Shown here: positions 25,809-33,526 of the stretch, piece after piece
Numbering within the stretch: position 1 is the first letter of the stretch
Layout: each line of letters starts with the position of its first letter
Assembly: GCA_934661195.1 (NCBI GenBank)
Contig: CAKUJD010000005.1
Location: 186,001 to 250,000 of the forward strand
From: an uncultured Muribaculaceae bacterium
Lineage (GTDB): Bacteria; Bacteroidota; Bacteroidia; Bacteroidales; Muribaculaceae
Reading direction: 5' to 3'
Length of the DNA: 64,000 nt
Position numbers and translations under genes: made by a program
Notes under the pieces: generated by a model
The model's database searches: none
What the model saw: the letters and a program-made list of their open reading frames with translations, nothing else
Told to the model about the DNA's origin: nothing

Positions 25809-26582
25809 CTACAGCGGGCAGTGATACTGTCCTTTGTGCAGTGTGGCACGGCCATATTGCACCGCATGGGCAGGGCAGTAGTGATAGCAAGCCAGACACA
25901 TGGTGCAGCGGCTGCCCCACTGAGGGCGGCCGCCGCCGAGTGTGACATTGCCCAGCGTACACACTCGGGCGCACTTGCCGCAGCCGGTGCAGCGGCTGGG
26001 CTGCGCATGAAAGGGGCGCGGACTCATCAGCGCCAGCCCGAACAGCGGGTTTGCCACCCTCGACTTGAGCCAAGCCATGCTGCCGCGCGTCACGTCGGTC
26101 ACCTGCAGATGCAGTCCTATGCTTTTGGCTATGTCGGCAATGCGGCTGTGGGCCGAATCGAGTTTCTCGGCCTCGAGTGCGGCGGGGTCGGTGTCGAAGC
26201 CCGGCAGGCACACATAGTTGTTGGGCATGGTCAGCGAGTAGGCGGCGTTGAGCCGCACTCCCGCCAGCGACAGCTGCCGGCGCAGAATGCGGTCGGTGAG
26301 CCCCACGTCGTCGCCGCAGGTCACCACGGCATAGCAGTGGTTGCCGTCGGGTGTGTAGCCGTCGAGCTTTAGTCGCCTGACGAATGCGCTCACCACCGGC
26401 GGCAGTCCCCATGAGTAGGTGGGAAACACAAAGCCCACCGCCTCGCCTTTGGCAAGGTCGAAGCGGCTGTCGCCGTCGGTGAGGCTCTGCGCCATGGCCA
26501 CTGTGCGGCCGTCGGCGGTGAGCCTCGCCAGCTGCCGTGCCGCCCAACGGCTGTTGCCTGTGCCTGAAAACCAGAATATCAT
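25809..26582 (-). CDS. EFR1-type flavodoxin-ferredoxin fusion
   Basis: The 257-residue protein has an N-terminal flavodoxin-like domain ([18 protein letters not shown], phosphate loop [15 protein letters not shown]) and a C-terminal double [4Fe-4S] ferredoxin with [11 protein letters not shown] and [12 protein letters not shown]. This matches the EFR1 family of putative flavin- and iron-sulfur-dependent electron carriers common in anaerobes. The start at 26582 lies 13 bases after the Smr-protein stop codon, so the pair is an operon. Partner enzyme unknown. Confidence 0.92.
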   Translation of the reverse strand: MIFWFSGTGNSRWAARQLARLTADGRTVAMAQSLTDGDSRFDLAKGEAVGFVFPTYSWGLPPVVSAFVRRLKLDGYTPDGNHCYAVVTCGDDVGLTDRILRRQLSLAGVRLNAAYSLTMPNNYVCLPGFDTDPAALEAEKLDSAHSRIADIAKSIGLHLQVTDVTRGSMAWLKSRVANPLFGLALMSPRPFHAQPSRCTGCGKCARVCTLGNVTLGGGRPQWGSRCTMCLACYHYCPAHAVQYGRATLHKGQYHCPL

Positions 26583-26595
26583 GCCGTGCTGTGCG

Positions 26596-27684
26596 TTATT
26601 TGTGAATGGTCACTTGCGTGGCTCCGAAGCCATATTCGCGGAAGCTTGCGTCCTGGGCAAGGCATCGCGGATAGCGGCGTTTGAGGTCTTGCAGCAGCGC
26701 GTGGCGCAGCACTCCCTCGCCCTTGCCGTGAATGAACACTATGCGCTGCCCTGGGTGGTTGATGTTCTCGTCCATGGCCTCGCGGAACTTGCTCAGCTGG
26801 TAGTTGAGCATGTCGGTGTGGTTCATTCCTGTGGTGTCGTCGAGCAGTTCGCTTATGTGCAGGTCAACCACAATGTTGCCGCTGCTGGGATCGCGGCGCT
26901 GGTGGCGCTTCACGGGCTGGGCCTTGGGACGCTCGTCGTCGGCGCGCTTGCCGCGCATGGCGCGCTCCAGCTCGCTGCTGTCGATGGTCAGCTGGCGCGC
27001 GGGCAGGTCGTTGCGCGTGATGGTGAGGGCTATCACCGGCACGTCGAAGTATTCATTGTCGTGAAAACTGTGCAGCTTGTAGAACTTGGTCACATCGAGC
27101 CGTTGCTCCACCAGAGCAGGATTTTTCAGTTTGAAGCCGCGCTGCTGCTTGAATGCCACATATTGCACGGCCACGTGGGTGAGTGAGTTCAGGTCGTCGT
27201 GGCCAAACTCCTCGAGCTCGAGCTGGAAGTTGGGCTCCATCACACCGGCCCAGCGGGTGGTCCACTCGGTGTCGTCGTCGCCACGGCTCATATAGGTGGC
27301 ATACAGAAAGTAGTTGCTGTCGTTCACCAGTGTGGCATAGAAGGTGGTGGTGCTCAGATGCTTCAGTTCGCGGGCCTCGTAGGCCAGCACAATGTTGAGC
27401 ACGTCGCCGCCTTTGGTCTCAATCACAGGCTCTTCGGCCTGCACCAGCTGTGGCTTGGTGGCTGCCGGCTTGTCGGGCTCCACAAGCTTGCTCTTCACCT
27501 TCACGGGACGCTCGTAGGCGCTGGGCTTGCTGGCCGCGGCGCTCACCACCACCACCTCTCGCGTGGGCACGGGACGTTCAAACCCGTCGCCGTCTTCCAC
27601 ATAGGCTGTGTTGCCTTCGATTTTTGTCACTTTGCCGCCCCCCACATCGTTGAGGAAGCGCACTATGTCGTTAACTTTCACCAT
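26596..27684 (-). CDS. DUF2027 and Smr-domain protein
   Basis: The 362-residue protein starts MVKVNDIVRFLNDVGGGKVT, a KOW/SH3-like N-terminal piece. A DUF2027 region (about 130-265) follows, and the C-terminus is an Smr domain with VDLHISELLDD and the loop FIHGKGEGVLRHAL. Smr domains often nick or bind nucleic acid; recent work links some to ribosome rescue, but activity here is untested. The ribosome-binding sequence AAAGGAG before the ATG lies inside the 22-base repeat shared with the end of the upstream gene. That shows the two genes were once only eight bases apart and were separated by the KilA-N gene. Overlap with the repeat leaves the coding sequence intact. Confidence 0.9.
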   Translation of the reverse strand: MVKVNDIVRFLNDVGGGKVTKIEGNTAYVEDGDGFERPVPTREVVVVSAAASKPSAYERPVKVKSKLVEPDKPAATKPQLVQAEEPVIETKGGDVLNIVLAYEARELKHLSTTTFYATLVNDSNYFLYATYMSRGDDDTEWTTRWAGVMEPNFQLELEEFGHDDLNSLTHVAVQYVAFKQQRGFKLKNPALVEQRLDVTKFYKLHSFHDNEYFDVPVIALTITRNDLPARQLTIDSSELERAMRGKRADDERPKAQPVKRHQRRDPSSGNIVVDLHISELLDDTTGMNHTDMLNYQLSKFREAMDENINHPGQRIVFIHGKGEGVLRHALLQDLKRRYPRCLAQDASFREYGFGATQVTIHK

Positions 27685-27705
27685 ATCGTTGTTACTCCTT
27701 TCGTT
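27684..27705. repeat. Left copy of the 22-base direct repeat around the KilA-N gene
   Basis: It is identical to 28609-28630. This copy holds the ribosome-binding site and the first base of the Smr-gene start codon. Similarity continues for ten more bases with three mismatches. Confidence 0.9.
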
Positions 27706-27732
27706 CTTGTTTCTGTATTGTGGTCGAAATGC

Positions 27733-28542
27733 TCATAGCAGTAGGTTCCGGCCCCTTGTTTCCTCAAGAATCCTCATCTGCTGTATGGCTATTTGGTTTA
27801 GTTTAAATAATCGTTCTGATTGTGGCATGCCATCGTTGATAAACACTGCATTCAGATTTTCCATATTTGAAAGGCAAATGAGCTCATTGATGCTCGCATA
27901 ATCACGTATGTTGCCTTTTTTGTCGGGATTTTGTTCTCGCCATTGCCTTGCTGTGATGCCAAACATTGCCATATTTAGCACATCCGCTTCATCGGCATAT
28001 TTGATAGCTGCTTGCTCTCTTGTTACTTCTGCTGGAATAAGATTGGCTTTAATGGCATCGGTGTGTATGTGGTAGTTTATTTTTGAAAGTTCTCGTTTAG
28101 CCGACCAAGCCAACTGCTTTTGCTCTTCGACTTTCAAACGCTGAAACTCACGCACAAGATACAGCTTGAATTCCACGGAAACCCATGATGCAAATTCAAA
28201 AGCAATGTCAGAAACGGCGTATGTTCCTCCATATCTGCCCGATATTGCTTTTATACCAATCGCATTTGTTGATTCCACCCATTTTGTCGGTGACATAGTG
28301 AAGGCATTTAATCCTGCCTCCATTCTAAACCCCTCGAATTCGAAGGGGTTAAAACTGTGATTATACAAGCGCTCCCAAATGCCGAGAAATTCAATTGTAT
28401 TGCGATTTCTCATCCAATTGCCAATTACTCCATTAGGGTCGCTTGCATTTTTCTGCCTGGCTATGTCAGTTATGCATATGTAGTCAATGCCATCTTTGCT
28501 GATGGTTTTGATAGTTTGGTCGTTAACTATTATTTTTGCCAT
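27733..28542 (-). CDS. KilA-N domain protein
   Basis: The 269-residue protein has a KilA-N domain at the N-terminus: ICITDIARQKNASDPNGVIGNWMRNRNTIEFLG, then FEFEGFRMEAGLNAFTMSPTKW and AFEFASWVSVEFKLYLVREFQRL. KilA-N is a DNA-binding domain of phage and large DNA viruses that also occurs in bacterial accessory genes. A helical middle (EQKQLAWSAKRELSKINYHI) is followed by a C-terminal domain unlike anything I can name. Codon use is clearly AT-rich compared with neighbours. It sits between the two 22-base repeats and is the only gene of the insert. Role (regulator, defence or selfish gene) is unknown. Confidence 0.88.
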   Translation of the reverse strand: MAKIIVNDQTIKTISKDGIDYICITDIARQKNASDPNGVIGNWMRNRNTIEFLGIWERLYNHSFNPFEFEGFRMEAGLNAFTMSPTKWVESTNAIGIKAISGRYGGTYAVSDIAFEFASWVSVEFKLYLVREFQRLKVEEQKQLAWSAKRELSKINYHIHTDAIKANLIPAEVTREQAAIKYADEADVLNMAMFGITARQWREQNPDKKGNIRDYASINELICLSNMENLNAVFINDGMPQSERLFKLNQIAIQQMRILEETRGRNLLL

Positions 28543-28608
28543 TATAAAGTATGTATTGTATATTAGGCCAGTGCATTGCCGATATATGTTGGCGTTACAG
28601 TCTCTTCC

Positions 28609-28630
28609 TATCGTTGTTACTCCTTTCGTT
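28609..28630. repeat. Right copy of the 22-base direct repeat
   Basis: Identical to 27684-27705. This copy covers the last codons and TAA stop of the secreted-protein gene. Confidence 0.9.
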
Positions 28631-29507
28631 GCCGTTTCTGTTTGATGGCAGCCACGGCAGCCTCGTATTCCTGTGGATAGATGAGCATGGTGCCAATTTC
28701 GCCGCCGCGGTTGTCGGTGTAGACGTAGCGCAGATGCTTGCGCTCGTCGGCAGCGGCGCGAATCAGCAGGTTAAGCCTGTACGACCCGTCGAGGGTTTTG
28801 AACCAACGCTCGCGCATTTGCTGCACAAATGCAGTCACGTTCACGCTCTCCTTGGTTAGGTATGGGATCATCACCTCCAACTCCAGCGTCTGCGAGTCGG
28901 TGAGTTCAACGTGGGTCAGATACTCATTGTCGGCAATGTGCATGCTGTGCTTTGCCAGGGCTGTTTTTGCCGCCTTCACAATGGCAGCGGTGCCGCTGAG
29001 CGGTGCCGTGGGGCACAGCCAGCGCAGGCTGCCGGCCACGGCTCCCACCACGTTGGGCATGCCGCTGCGGCGGCCGCTCACCACATACATTGTGCAGAAC
29101 CCTGCATTAAGTGCCACCGCCTCGCACTCATAGCGCACTCCGCGGCTAACTTTGGCGAACTGCACCCGCTTGGCCGGCAGCAGGGCAAATGTGGTGTCGG
29201 TCACCGCGCCCACCTCCACCGCCTCGCGGCAAAACGGGTCGCGGCGCTGCACCGCCTGGCTCTGCAGGTAGGCCTCGGGGTCGAATGGCGCGTCGATCAC
29301 ATCGATGCGTGCCAGCTCGCTGATGCCGCCGCTGCCGCTGCGCTGCAGCAGCACGCGCGCCCCTATCGAGCGCATCGAGTTGTCGGCGCTCACCGCCCAG
29401 CTGTCGTCGGGAGTGGTGAGGCTGAAAAAGGCGTTGCTCACAGTGGCTGCCTGCATGGCCAGCGTGGCGGCCGCGGCAATTATGGCTGTAATAAGTCTGT
29501 TCATCAT
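28617..29507 (-). CDS. Secreted protein of unknown function
   Basis: The 296-residue product has a signal peptide (MNRLITAIIAAAATLAMQAA). The mature part has an N-terminal beta-rich domain (FFSLTTPDDSWAVSADNS) and a C-terminal alpha/beta part ending in a basic tail AIKQKRQRKE. I recognise no family. Two ATGs lie in tandem; either can be the start. The last 15 bases, including TAA, lie in the right 22-base repeat. Before the KilA-N insertion the next gene was the Smr protein, so this was the first gene of that operon. The KilA-N gene now lies between them on the same strand. Confidence 0.78.
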   Translation of the reverse strand: MMNRLITAIIAAAATLAMQAATVSNAFFSLTTPDDSWAVSADNSMRSIGARVLLQRSGSGGISELARIDVIDAPFDPEAYLQSQAVQRRDPFCREAVEVGAVTDTTFALLPAKRVQFAKVSRGVRYECEAVALNAGFCTMYVVSGRRSGMPNVVGAVAGSLRWLCPTAPLSGTAAIVKAAKTALAKHSMHIADNEYLTHVELTDSQTLELEVMIPYLTKESVNVTAFVQQMRERWFKTLDGSYRLNLLIRAAADERKHLRYVYTDNRGGEIGTMLIYPQEYEAAVAAIKQKRQRKE

Positions 29508-29543
29508 GCTGTTGCTAAAGTTGCATTGCTAAAAAAAACGAAT

Positions 29544-29581
29544 GCGCGCGCTAAACCCGTGTGTGGCGAGTTAGCGCGCGC
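29544..29581 (-). terminator. Terminator of tRNA-Ser
   Basis: A perfect 11-bp stem (GCGCGCGCTAA/TTAGCGCGCGC) lies seven bases past the tRNA 3' end. In the minus direction it is followed six bases later by eight T residues. Confidence 0.82.
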
Positions 29582-29587
29582 TTTGTG

Positions 29588-29675
29588 CGGAGTGAGCGAG
29601 ATTCGAACTCGCGAAACGCTTTTGACGTTTACACGCTTTCCAGGCGTGCCTCTTCAACCACTCGAGCATCACTCC
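29588..29675 (-). tRNA. tRNA-Ser (anticodon GGA)
   Basis: A class II tRNA with a long variable arm. The acceptor arms GGAGTGA/TCACTCC pair, the anticodon stem CACGC/GCGTG holds loop CTGGAAA (anticodon GGA), and the T arm GCGAGTTCGAATCTCGC is canonical. Discriminator G is present; CCA is not encoded. Confidence 0.96.
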
Positions 29676-29710
29676 ATGTGTGTGGTGGCTTGTGGCCGTG
29701 TTGCGTGGTG

Positions 29711-29718
29711 CAAAGATA
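29711..29718 (-). promoter_or_regulatory. -7 promoter element of tRNA-Ser
   Basis: TATCTTTG on the minus strand lies 35 bases before the tRNA 5' end. The upstream region overlaps the promoter of the divergent helicase gene. Confidence 0.55.
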
Positions 29719-29725
29719 GTGAAAT

Positions 29726-29759
29726 TTTGCTAATGCTAAAGAAATTGTGAGTAATTTTG
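29726..29759 (+). promoter_or_regulatory. Promoter of the helicase gene, predicting a leaderless mRNA
   Basis: TTTGC (29726-29730) and TAATTTTG (29752-29759) form a Bacteroidetes promoter. The ATG starts four bases after the -7 box, so transcription probably begins at or next to the start codon and leaves no space for a ribosome-binding site. Confidence 0.6.
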
Positions 29760-29763
29760 TGAT

Positions 29764-31236
29764 ATGAACGATTCAACCCGATGCCACAATGTTACGCCAG
29801 AGCCCGTCGATGGCTCTGATGTGGCCGCCAGCGCCTTCGGCGCCGACGTGATGGCCATGCTGCCATTCGAGCCAAATTCCGACCAGGTGACAATGATTGC
29901 CGCCTTTGCCCATTTCTTGGCCCGCGGAGGCGACCGCGCTGTGTTTCTGCTCAACGGATATGCCGGCACTGGCAAGACAAGCGTGGCCGGAGCCATAGTG
30001 CGCACTCTCACCATGCGCGGGCAGAAGACGGTGCTGCTTGCTCCCACGGGGCGCGCCGCGCAGGTGTTCAGTGAATATTCAGGCCACCCTGCCTACACCA
30101 TTCATCGCAAAATCTATCGTCAGAACGGATATCTCGACAGCGGCTTCTCGCTTGCCGAAAACAAGCATACCAACACCGTTTTCATCGTCGATGAGGCCTC
30201 GATGATAAGCAACTCGCAGGGCTTTGAGGGCGCTGCGTTTGGCTCCGGCCGGCTGCTCGACGACTTGGTGCACTATGTGTATGCCGACACGGCCAGCGGC
30301 TGCCGCCTGATGCTGATGGGTGACTCGGCCCAGCTGCCGCCGGTGGGGCAGACCGAGAGCCCCGCGCTCAGCGCGCAGGTGCTCAGCGGATACGGATTGC
30401 GCGTCTACGACATATGGCTCACGCAGATAGCGCGCCAGGCCGCCCAGAGTGGCATCCTTTATAACGCCACCACGGTGCGCCGCATGCTCACCACGGCGCA
30501 GATGGTTCCGCCCGAGCTGCAACTCACCGGTTTCAGCGACGTTGAGGCGGTGACGGGTGAGTTCCTGCTTGAAAAAATCAGCGACTGCTACGACAGTGGC
30601 GGCCTCGACGACACCATAATAGTGACGCGCAGCAATCGTCGCGCCAAGCTGTTTAACGGAGCCGTGCGCAACCAAATTCTGTATCGCGACGACGAACTGG
30701 TGAACGGCGACATGCTGCTGGTGGCCAAGAACAACTACTTCTGGGCGGCCGACTACAAGGAAATTGACTTCATCGCCAATGGCGATGTGGCCTGCGTAAA
30801 GCGTGTGTGGGGCGATGTTGAGGAACGCTATGGCCTTCGCTTTGCACAGGTGACGCTTGAATTCCCCGACCATGGTGGCGTGGAGGTGGAGGCCAAGATA
30901 ATTCTCGACAGCCTCATGAGCGACACGCCCGCACTCACGCGCGAACAAAATGAGCGCATGTACAATGAACTGATGCAGGAACTGCAGGGCGACAAGCGCA
31001 CGCGCTACCGCGCGCTTAAGGCCAACCCATACTTCAACGCGCTGCAGGTGAAGTTTGCCTACGCCGTCACTTGCCACAAGGCTCAGGGCGGCCAGTGGAG
31101 CAACGTGTTTATCGACATGGGCTCGATAATGCCCGACTCGCTTGGCACGCTCGACTTCATGCGCTGGCTATACACAGCCATGACCCGCGCACGCCGTCAC
31201 CTCTACCTCGTCAACTGCCCGCTCGCCACCACGTAA
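29764..31236 (+). CDS. AAA family ATPase, RecD/Pif1-like superfamily 1 helicase
   Basis: The 490-residue protein has an N-terminal AAA_30-type ATPase: Walker A NGYAGTGKTS at 64-73, Walker B VFIVDEASMIS near 140, LMLMGDSAQLPPVG and an arginine-rich motif. The C-terminal UvrD_C_2-like domain has AYAVTCHKAQGGQWSNVFID and YTAMTRARRHLYLVN. These make a 5'-3' DNA helicase core like RecD/RecD2/Pif1. It is not RecD of a RecBCD complex: length and lack of recB/recC next to it argue against that. Similar proteins are widespread in Bacteroidetes. Transcribed alone from a divergent promoter with tRNA-Ser. Confidence 0.9.
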   Translation: MNDSTRCHNVTPEPVDGSDVAASAFGADVMAMLPFEPNSDQVTMIAAFAHFLARGGDRAVFLLNGYAGTGKTSVAGAIVRTLTMRGQKTVLLAPTGRAAQVFSEYSGHPAYTIHRKIYRQNGYLDSGFSLAENKHTNTVFIVDEASMISNSQGFEGAAFGSGRLLDDLVHYVYADTASGCRLMLMGDSAQLPPVGQTESPALSAQVLSGYGLRVYDIWLTQIARQAAQSGILYNATTVRRMLTTAQMVPPELQLTGFSDVEAVTGEFLLEKISDCYDSGGLDDTIIVTRSNRRAKLFNGAVRNQILYRDDELVNGDMLLVAKNNYFWAADYKEIDFIANGDVACVKRVWGDVEERYGLRFAQVTLEFPDHGGVEVEAKIILDSLMSDTPALTREQNERMYNELMQELQGDKRTRYRALKANPYFNALQVKFAYAVTCHKAQGGQWSNVFIDMGSIMPDSLGTLDFMRWLYTAMTRARRHLYLVNCPLATT

Positions 31237-31383
31237 CCAATCATAAAATAAACATCAGTCTGCACTAATCCATATTTTATGATGCGTTTACAGCATCAAC
31301 GGTGTCACCTGTTACGCCGAGAGTGCATAATATGCCATTGCCATATCCATATCCTGGCAACCCTTGGCTTTCAAAGACGTGGA

Positions 31384-32142
31384 TTACTTGGGCATGTAGT
31401 CACGGTAGGGGTTGTCTTCTTCGCTGGCATTGGCAGCGGGCTGCTTTGGCATGTAGGCTGCGTTGGGGTCTTCGGCCGGTTTCACTTCCACTCCCTCTAC
31501 CACTGTGGGGGCGGTATTGGATGCAGCCTGTTCCTTCTTCTCTCCCTTTTCGGCCTTACGGATCTTGCGGTGCACGTGGTCTTTTTCGAGCTTGTTGATT
31601 TCATGGTGAATGTCGGCGCTCATTTTGGTGCCGATTTCGGTGAGGTGCTTTTTGCCCTCTTCGAGGCTGTGGTCTATTTGCTCTTCAAGCATGCGGTTGA
31701 ACTTGAACGGCAGCATCGACAGCAGGGCCGACACCATTGCCATTATAGTTAGCACAAGCGAGGTCTGGTAGCCAATGCCGAGTCCGGTCACCTCAAATCC
31801 CTGGGCAATGGTGGCGTCGGCCATCAGGTCGGGGTCGTGTGTGAGGTCGGGCTGCACATGCACCTCGCATGCGTTGAGCAGAAACACAAGTCCCAACGAC
31901 GTGAGCGCAGCCACTGCAAAGCCCCAATAGCGGTTCTTCATGCTGTTGACGCCAATGGCAGTGAAGCACGATATGAAAGGCAGCAGGGCGTAGAGCGTCT
32001 TCAGCACGCTGAAGTCTTGTGTTATAAGCCCGGCGGTGTAGAAAAATCCGCTTTGGGTGCCTTGAAACGATATCTCGTGAAACGGCAGGAATATGTAGCA
32101 CGCCAGCGCGGCCACGAGCAGTATGTTGGTGATTGGTTTCAT
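31384..32142 (-). CDS. Four-helix membrane protein with charged C-terminal tail, unknown function
   Basis: The 252-residue protein has four hydrophobic segments (about 7-23, 45-62, 72-92, 122-143), with a loop between the third and fourth that contains ACEVHVQPDLTHDPDL. The C-terminal 100 residues are charged and probably coiled coil (EEQIDHSLEEGKKHLTEIG, then KLEKDHVHRKIRKAEKGEKK). It ends with two copies of a short motif, AAYMPKQ and RDYMPK. No family recognised. The gene is convergent with the helicase gene and has no close partner. Codon use is ordinary. Confidence 0.75.
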   Translation of the reverse strand: MKPITNILLVAALACYIFLPFHEISFQGTQSGFFYTAGLITQDFSVLKTLYALLPFISCFTAIGVNSMKNRYWGFAVAALTSLGLVFLLNACEVHVQPDLTHDPDLMADATIAQGFEVTGLGIGYQTSLVLTIMAMVSALLSMLPFKFNRMLEEQIDHSLEEGKKHLTEIGTKMSADIHHEINKLEKDHVHRKIRKAEKGEKKEQAASNTAPTVVEGVEVKPAEDPNAAYMPKQPAANASEEDNPYRDYMPK

Positions 32143-32276
32143 TTGTGTAGTTGTCTATCCTTAGTTTTAATTCTGTGTGTGGTGAGCAAAATCCACGTTA
32201 CTGTCACTCTCGCATTATTACGTTAGACGCTGCCGCGGACAAAAGGTTTAACCCGTGGCGCCGACAAACGCCCGCA

Positions 32277-33203
32277 TCACGGCAGATTGCTGTTCAGGTC
32301 GATGCGCAGACCCTCGTTGGCAAGTATGGTGTGCTGAAACTCCTCGCGCGCCTGCTCAAGCAGCGGCTCAAGGCTCTCGTAGCGCTTGCTGTAGTGTCCC
32401 AAAATCAGGTTGCGCACACCCGCCTCGCGCGCCACTATGCCCGCCTCGCGCGCCGTGCTGTGGAAACGCTGGCGTGCTTGCTTGGCGCACTCGTCGCCAT
32501 AGGTGGCTTCGTGATACAGCCAGTCGACACCGGCCACGGCCTCAGTTATGCGCGGGCTGGGCGTGGTGTCGCTGCAATAGGCATAGCTCACTGCAGGGTC
32601 GGCAGGGGTGGTGAGCTCGGCGTTGGGCACCGTCAGCCCGTCGGGGGTCACAAAGTCGGCGCCCTCGCGCAGCGGCCTCATTGCGTAGCGCGGCACTTGC
32701 CAGCGTGCTGTGGCCTCGGGGTTGATGTGGCGCAGCTTGGGCTTTTCACGCACCAAAAAGCCCACTGTGGGCACGCGGTGGCGCAGCGGAAAGGTGCTCA
32801 CCGTCACGGCGTCGTCTTCATAAATCACGGCGCTGTCGGTGCCTATCACGTTAATTCTAAGCTCAAACGGCATTTGGCGGCAAAAGTAGTCCACCACCTC
32901 GCCCAGCAGCTTTGCCCCGTCGGCAAAGGTGTGCACGGTCAGAGTGCCCGTCTTGCCCAGCAGCGCAAGGGTGGATATTAGGCCTGGAAGACCGAAGCAG
33001 TGGTCGCCGTGCAGGTGGCTGATGAAGATGTGGTTGAGCCGCATGAACTTCAGCCCCATGCGGCGCATTTCCAGCTGCGCGCCCTCGCCGCAGTCTATCA
33101 TCATCAGGTTGTCGCGCACGTTCAGCACCTGGCTCGACGGCAAGTGTCGCAGGCTCGATGTGGCCGAGCCGCAACCCAATATGTTGAGTTCTAATCGTGT
33201 CAT
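32277..33203 (-). CDS. rnz: Ribonuclease Z
   Basis: The 308-residue beta-lactamase-fold enzyme trims the 3' ends of tRNA precursors lacking encoded CCA; the tRNA-Ser in this window is such a case. The zinc motif is SHLHGDHCFG. Other ligands lie in the YCSDTTPS, LYHEATYGDE (DEAT-like) and ILGHYSKRY segments. Start MTRLELNILGCGSATSS at 33203 is the usual tRNase Z N-terminus; an ATG at 33218 adds five residues. Length is normal for the short form. Confidence 0.95.
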   Translation of the reverse strand: MTRLELNILGCGSATSSLRHLPSSQVLNVRDNLMMIDCGEGAQLEMRRMGLKFMRLNHIFISHLHGDHCFGLPGLISTLALLGKTGTLTVHTFADGAKLLGEVVDYFCRQMPFELRINVIGTDSAVIYEDDAVTVSTFPLRHRVPTVGFLVREKPKLRHINPEATARWQVPRYAMRPLREGADFVTPDGLTVPNAELTTPADPAVSYAYCSDTTPSPRITEAVAGVDWLYHEATYGDECAKQARQRFHSTAREAGIVAREAGVRNLILGHYSKRYESLEPLLEQAREEFQHTILANEGLRIDLNSNLP

Positions 33204-33325
33204 TGCTAAAAACAGCAACTAAGATAGTTATTTTTTTTCACACTGCAAAATGCTAATGCTCATCACTATGCGCAACGGCTCACCACTTTTGTTGAATAAA
33301 TTTTAATTATTTGCCGCTGCATTGC

Positions 33326-33356
33326 TTGCAAATACCAAAAATAAGGGGTACTTTTG
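33326..33356 (+). promoter_or_regulatory. Promoter of the candidate small RNA
   Basis: TTGC at 33326-33329 and TACTTTTG at 33349-33356 are separated by 19 bases, matching the Bacteroidetes consensus. No + strand gene follows. Confidence 0.6.
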
Positions 33357-33361
33357 TGATA

Positions 33362-33436
33362 TAGTTTTTTCATAGGATTAGATTTTTAAGGTTTGAAGCA
33401 AGCGGTAGTTGTGAAACTCCCGCTTGCTTCATTTTT
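33362..33436 (+). ncRNA. Candidate small RNA, about 75 nt
   Basis: A consensus promoter ends at 33356, and an intrinsic terminator (11-bp stem GAAGCAAGCGG/CCGCTTGCTTC at 33395-33405 with 33420-33430, then ATTTTT) lies 35 bases downstream. Between them is an AT-rich single-stranded segment with no start codon in good context. Nothing on the + strand uses this terminator otherwise. Expression is inferred, not shown. Confidence 0.5.
33395..33436 (+). terminator. Terminator of the candidate small RNA
   Basis: A perfect 11-bp stem with a 14-base loop followed by ATTTTTAT. Confidence 0.75.
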
Positions 33437-33458
33437 ATGCATATGCGTGTGCATAACT

Positions 33459-33498
33459 AAAAAATGCAGAGGCCCAGTAACTGGCCTCTGCATTTTTT
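33459..33498. terminator. Bidirectional terminator, 3' of the sialidase gene
   Basis: A 16-bp stem AAAAAATGCAGAGGCC/GGCCTCTGCATTTTTT with A- and T-runs on either side; it lies 28 bases after the sialidase stop codon. Confidence 0.88.
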
Positions 33499-33526
33499 TG
33501 AATAGGGAAATATCTTGAATGAGCGG

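Larger units (their letters stand above)
27706..28630. mobile_element. Candidate single-gene insertion carrying KilA-N gene
   Basis: About 925 bases between (and including one copy of) two identical 22-base direct repeats. The insert is AT-richer than its surroundings and carries only the KilA-N gene on the minus strand. Both flanking host genes remain intact because the duplicated stretch contains the stop codon of one and the ribosome-binding site of the other. No transposase, integrase or terminal inverted repeat is seen, so the mechanism is unknown. Confidence 0.6.
33204..33526. other. Intergenic region with a small RNA candidate and two hairpins
   Basis: These 323 bases hold no protein gene. 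They contain a + strand promoter and terminator around a candidate small RNA (33362-33436) and a second strong hairpin (33459-33498) that serves the sialidase gene. Confidence 0.6.

Noticed and set aside
25705..26547. Possible fusion of an upstream domain to pepT
   Set aside because: The open frame continues upstream only as an out-of-frame shadow of the EFR1 gene; pepT has its own promoter and a normal start at 25704.
29764..31236. Helicase as RecD subunit of RecBCD
   Set aside because: No recB or recC next to it and it is too short for that subunit; it fits the Bacteroidetes AAA_30/UvrD_C_2 single proteins.
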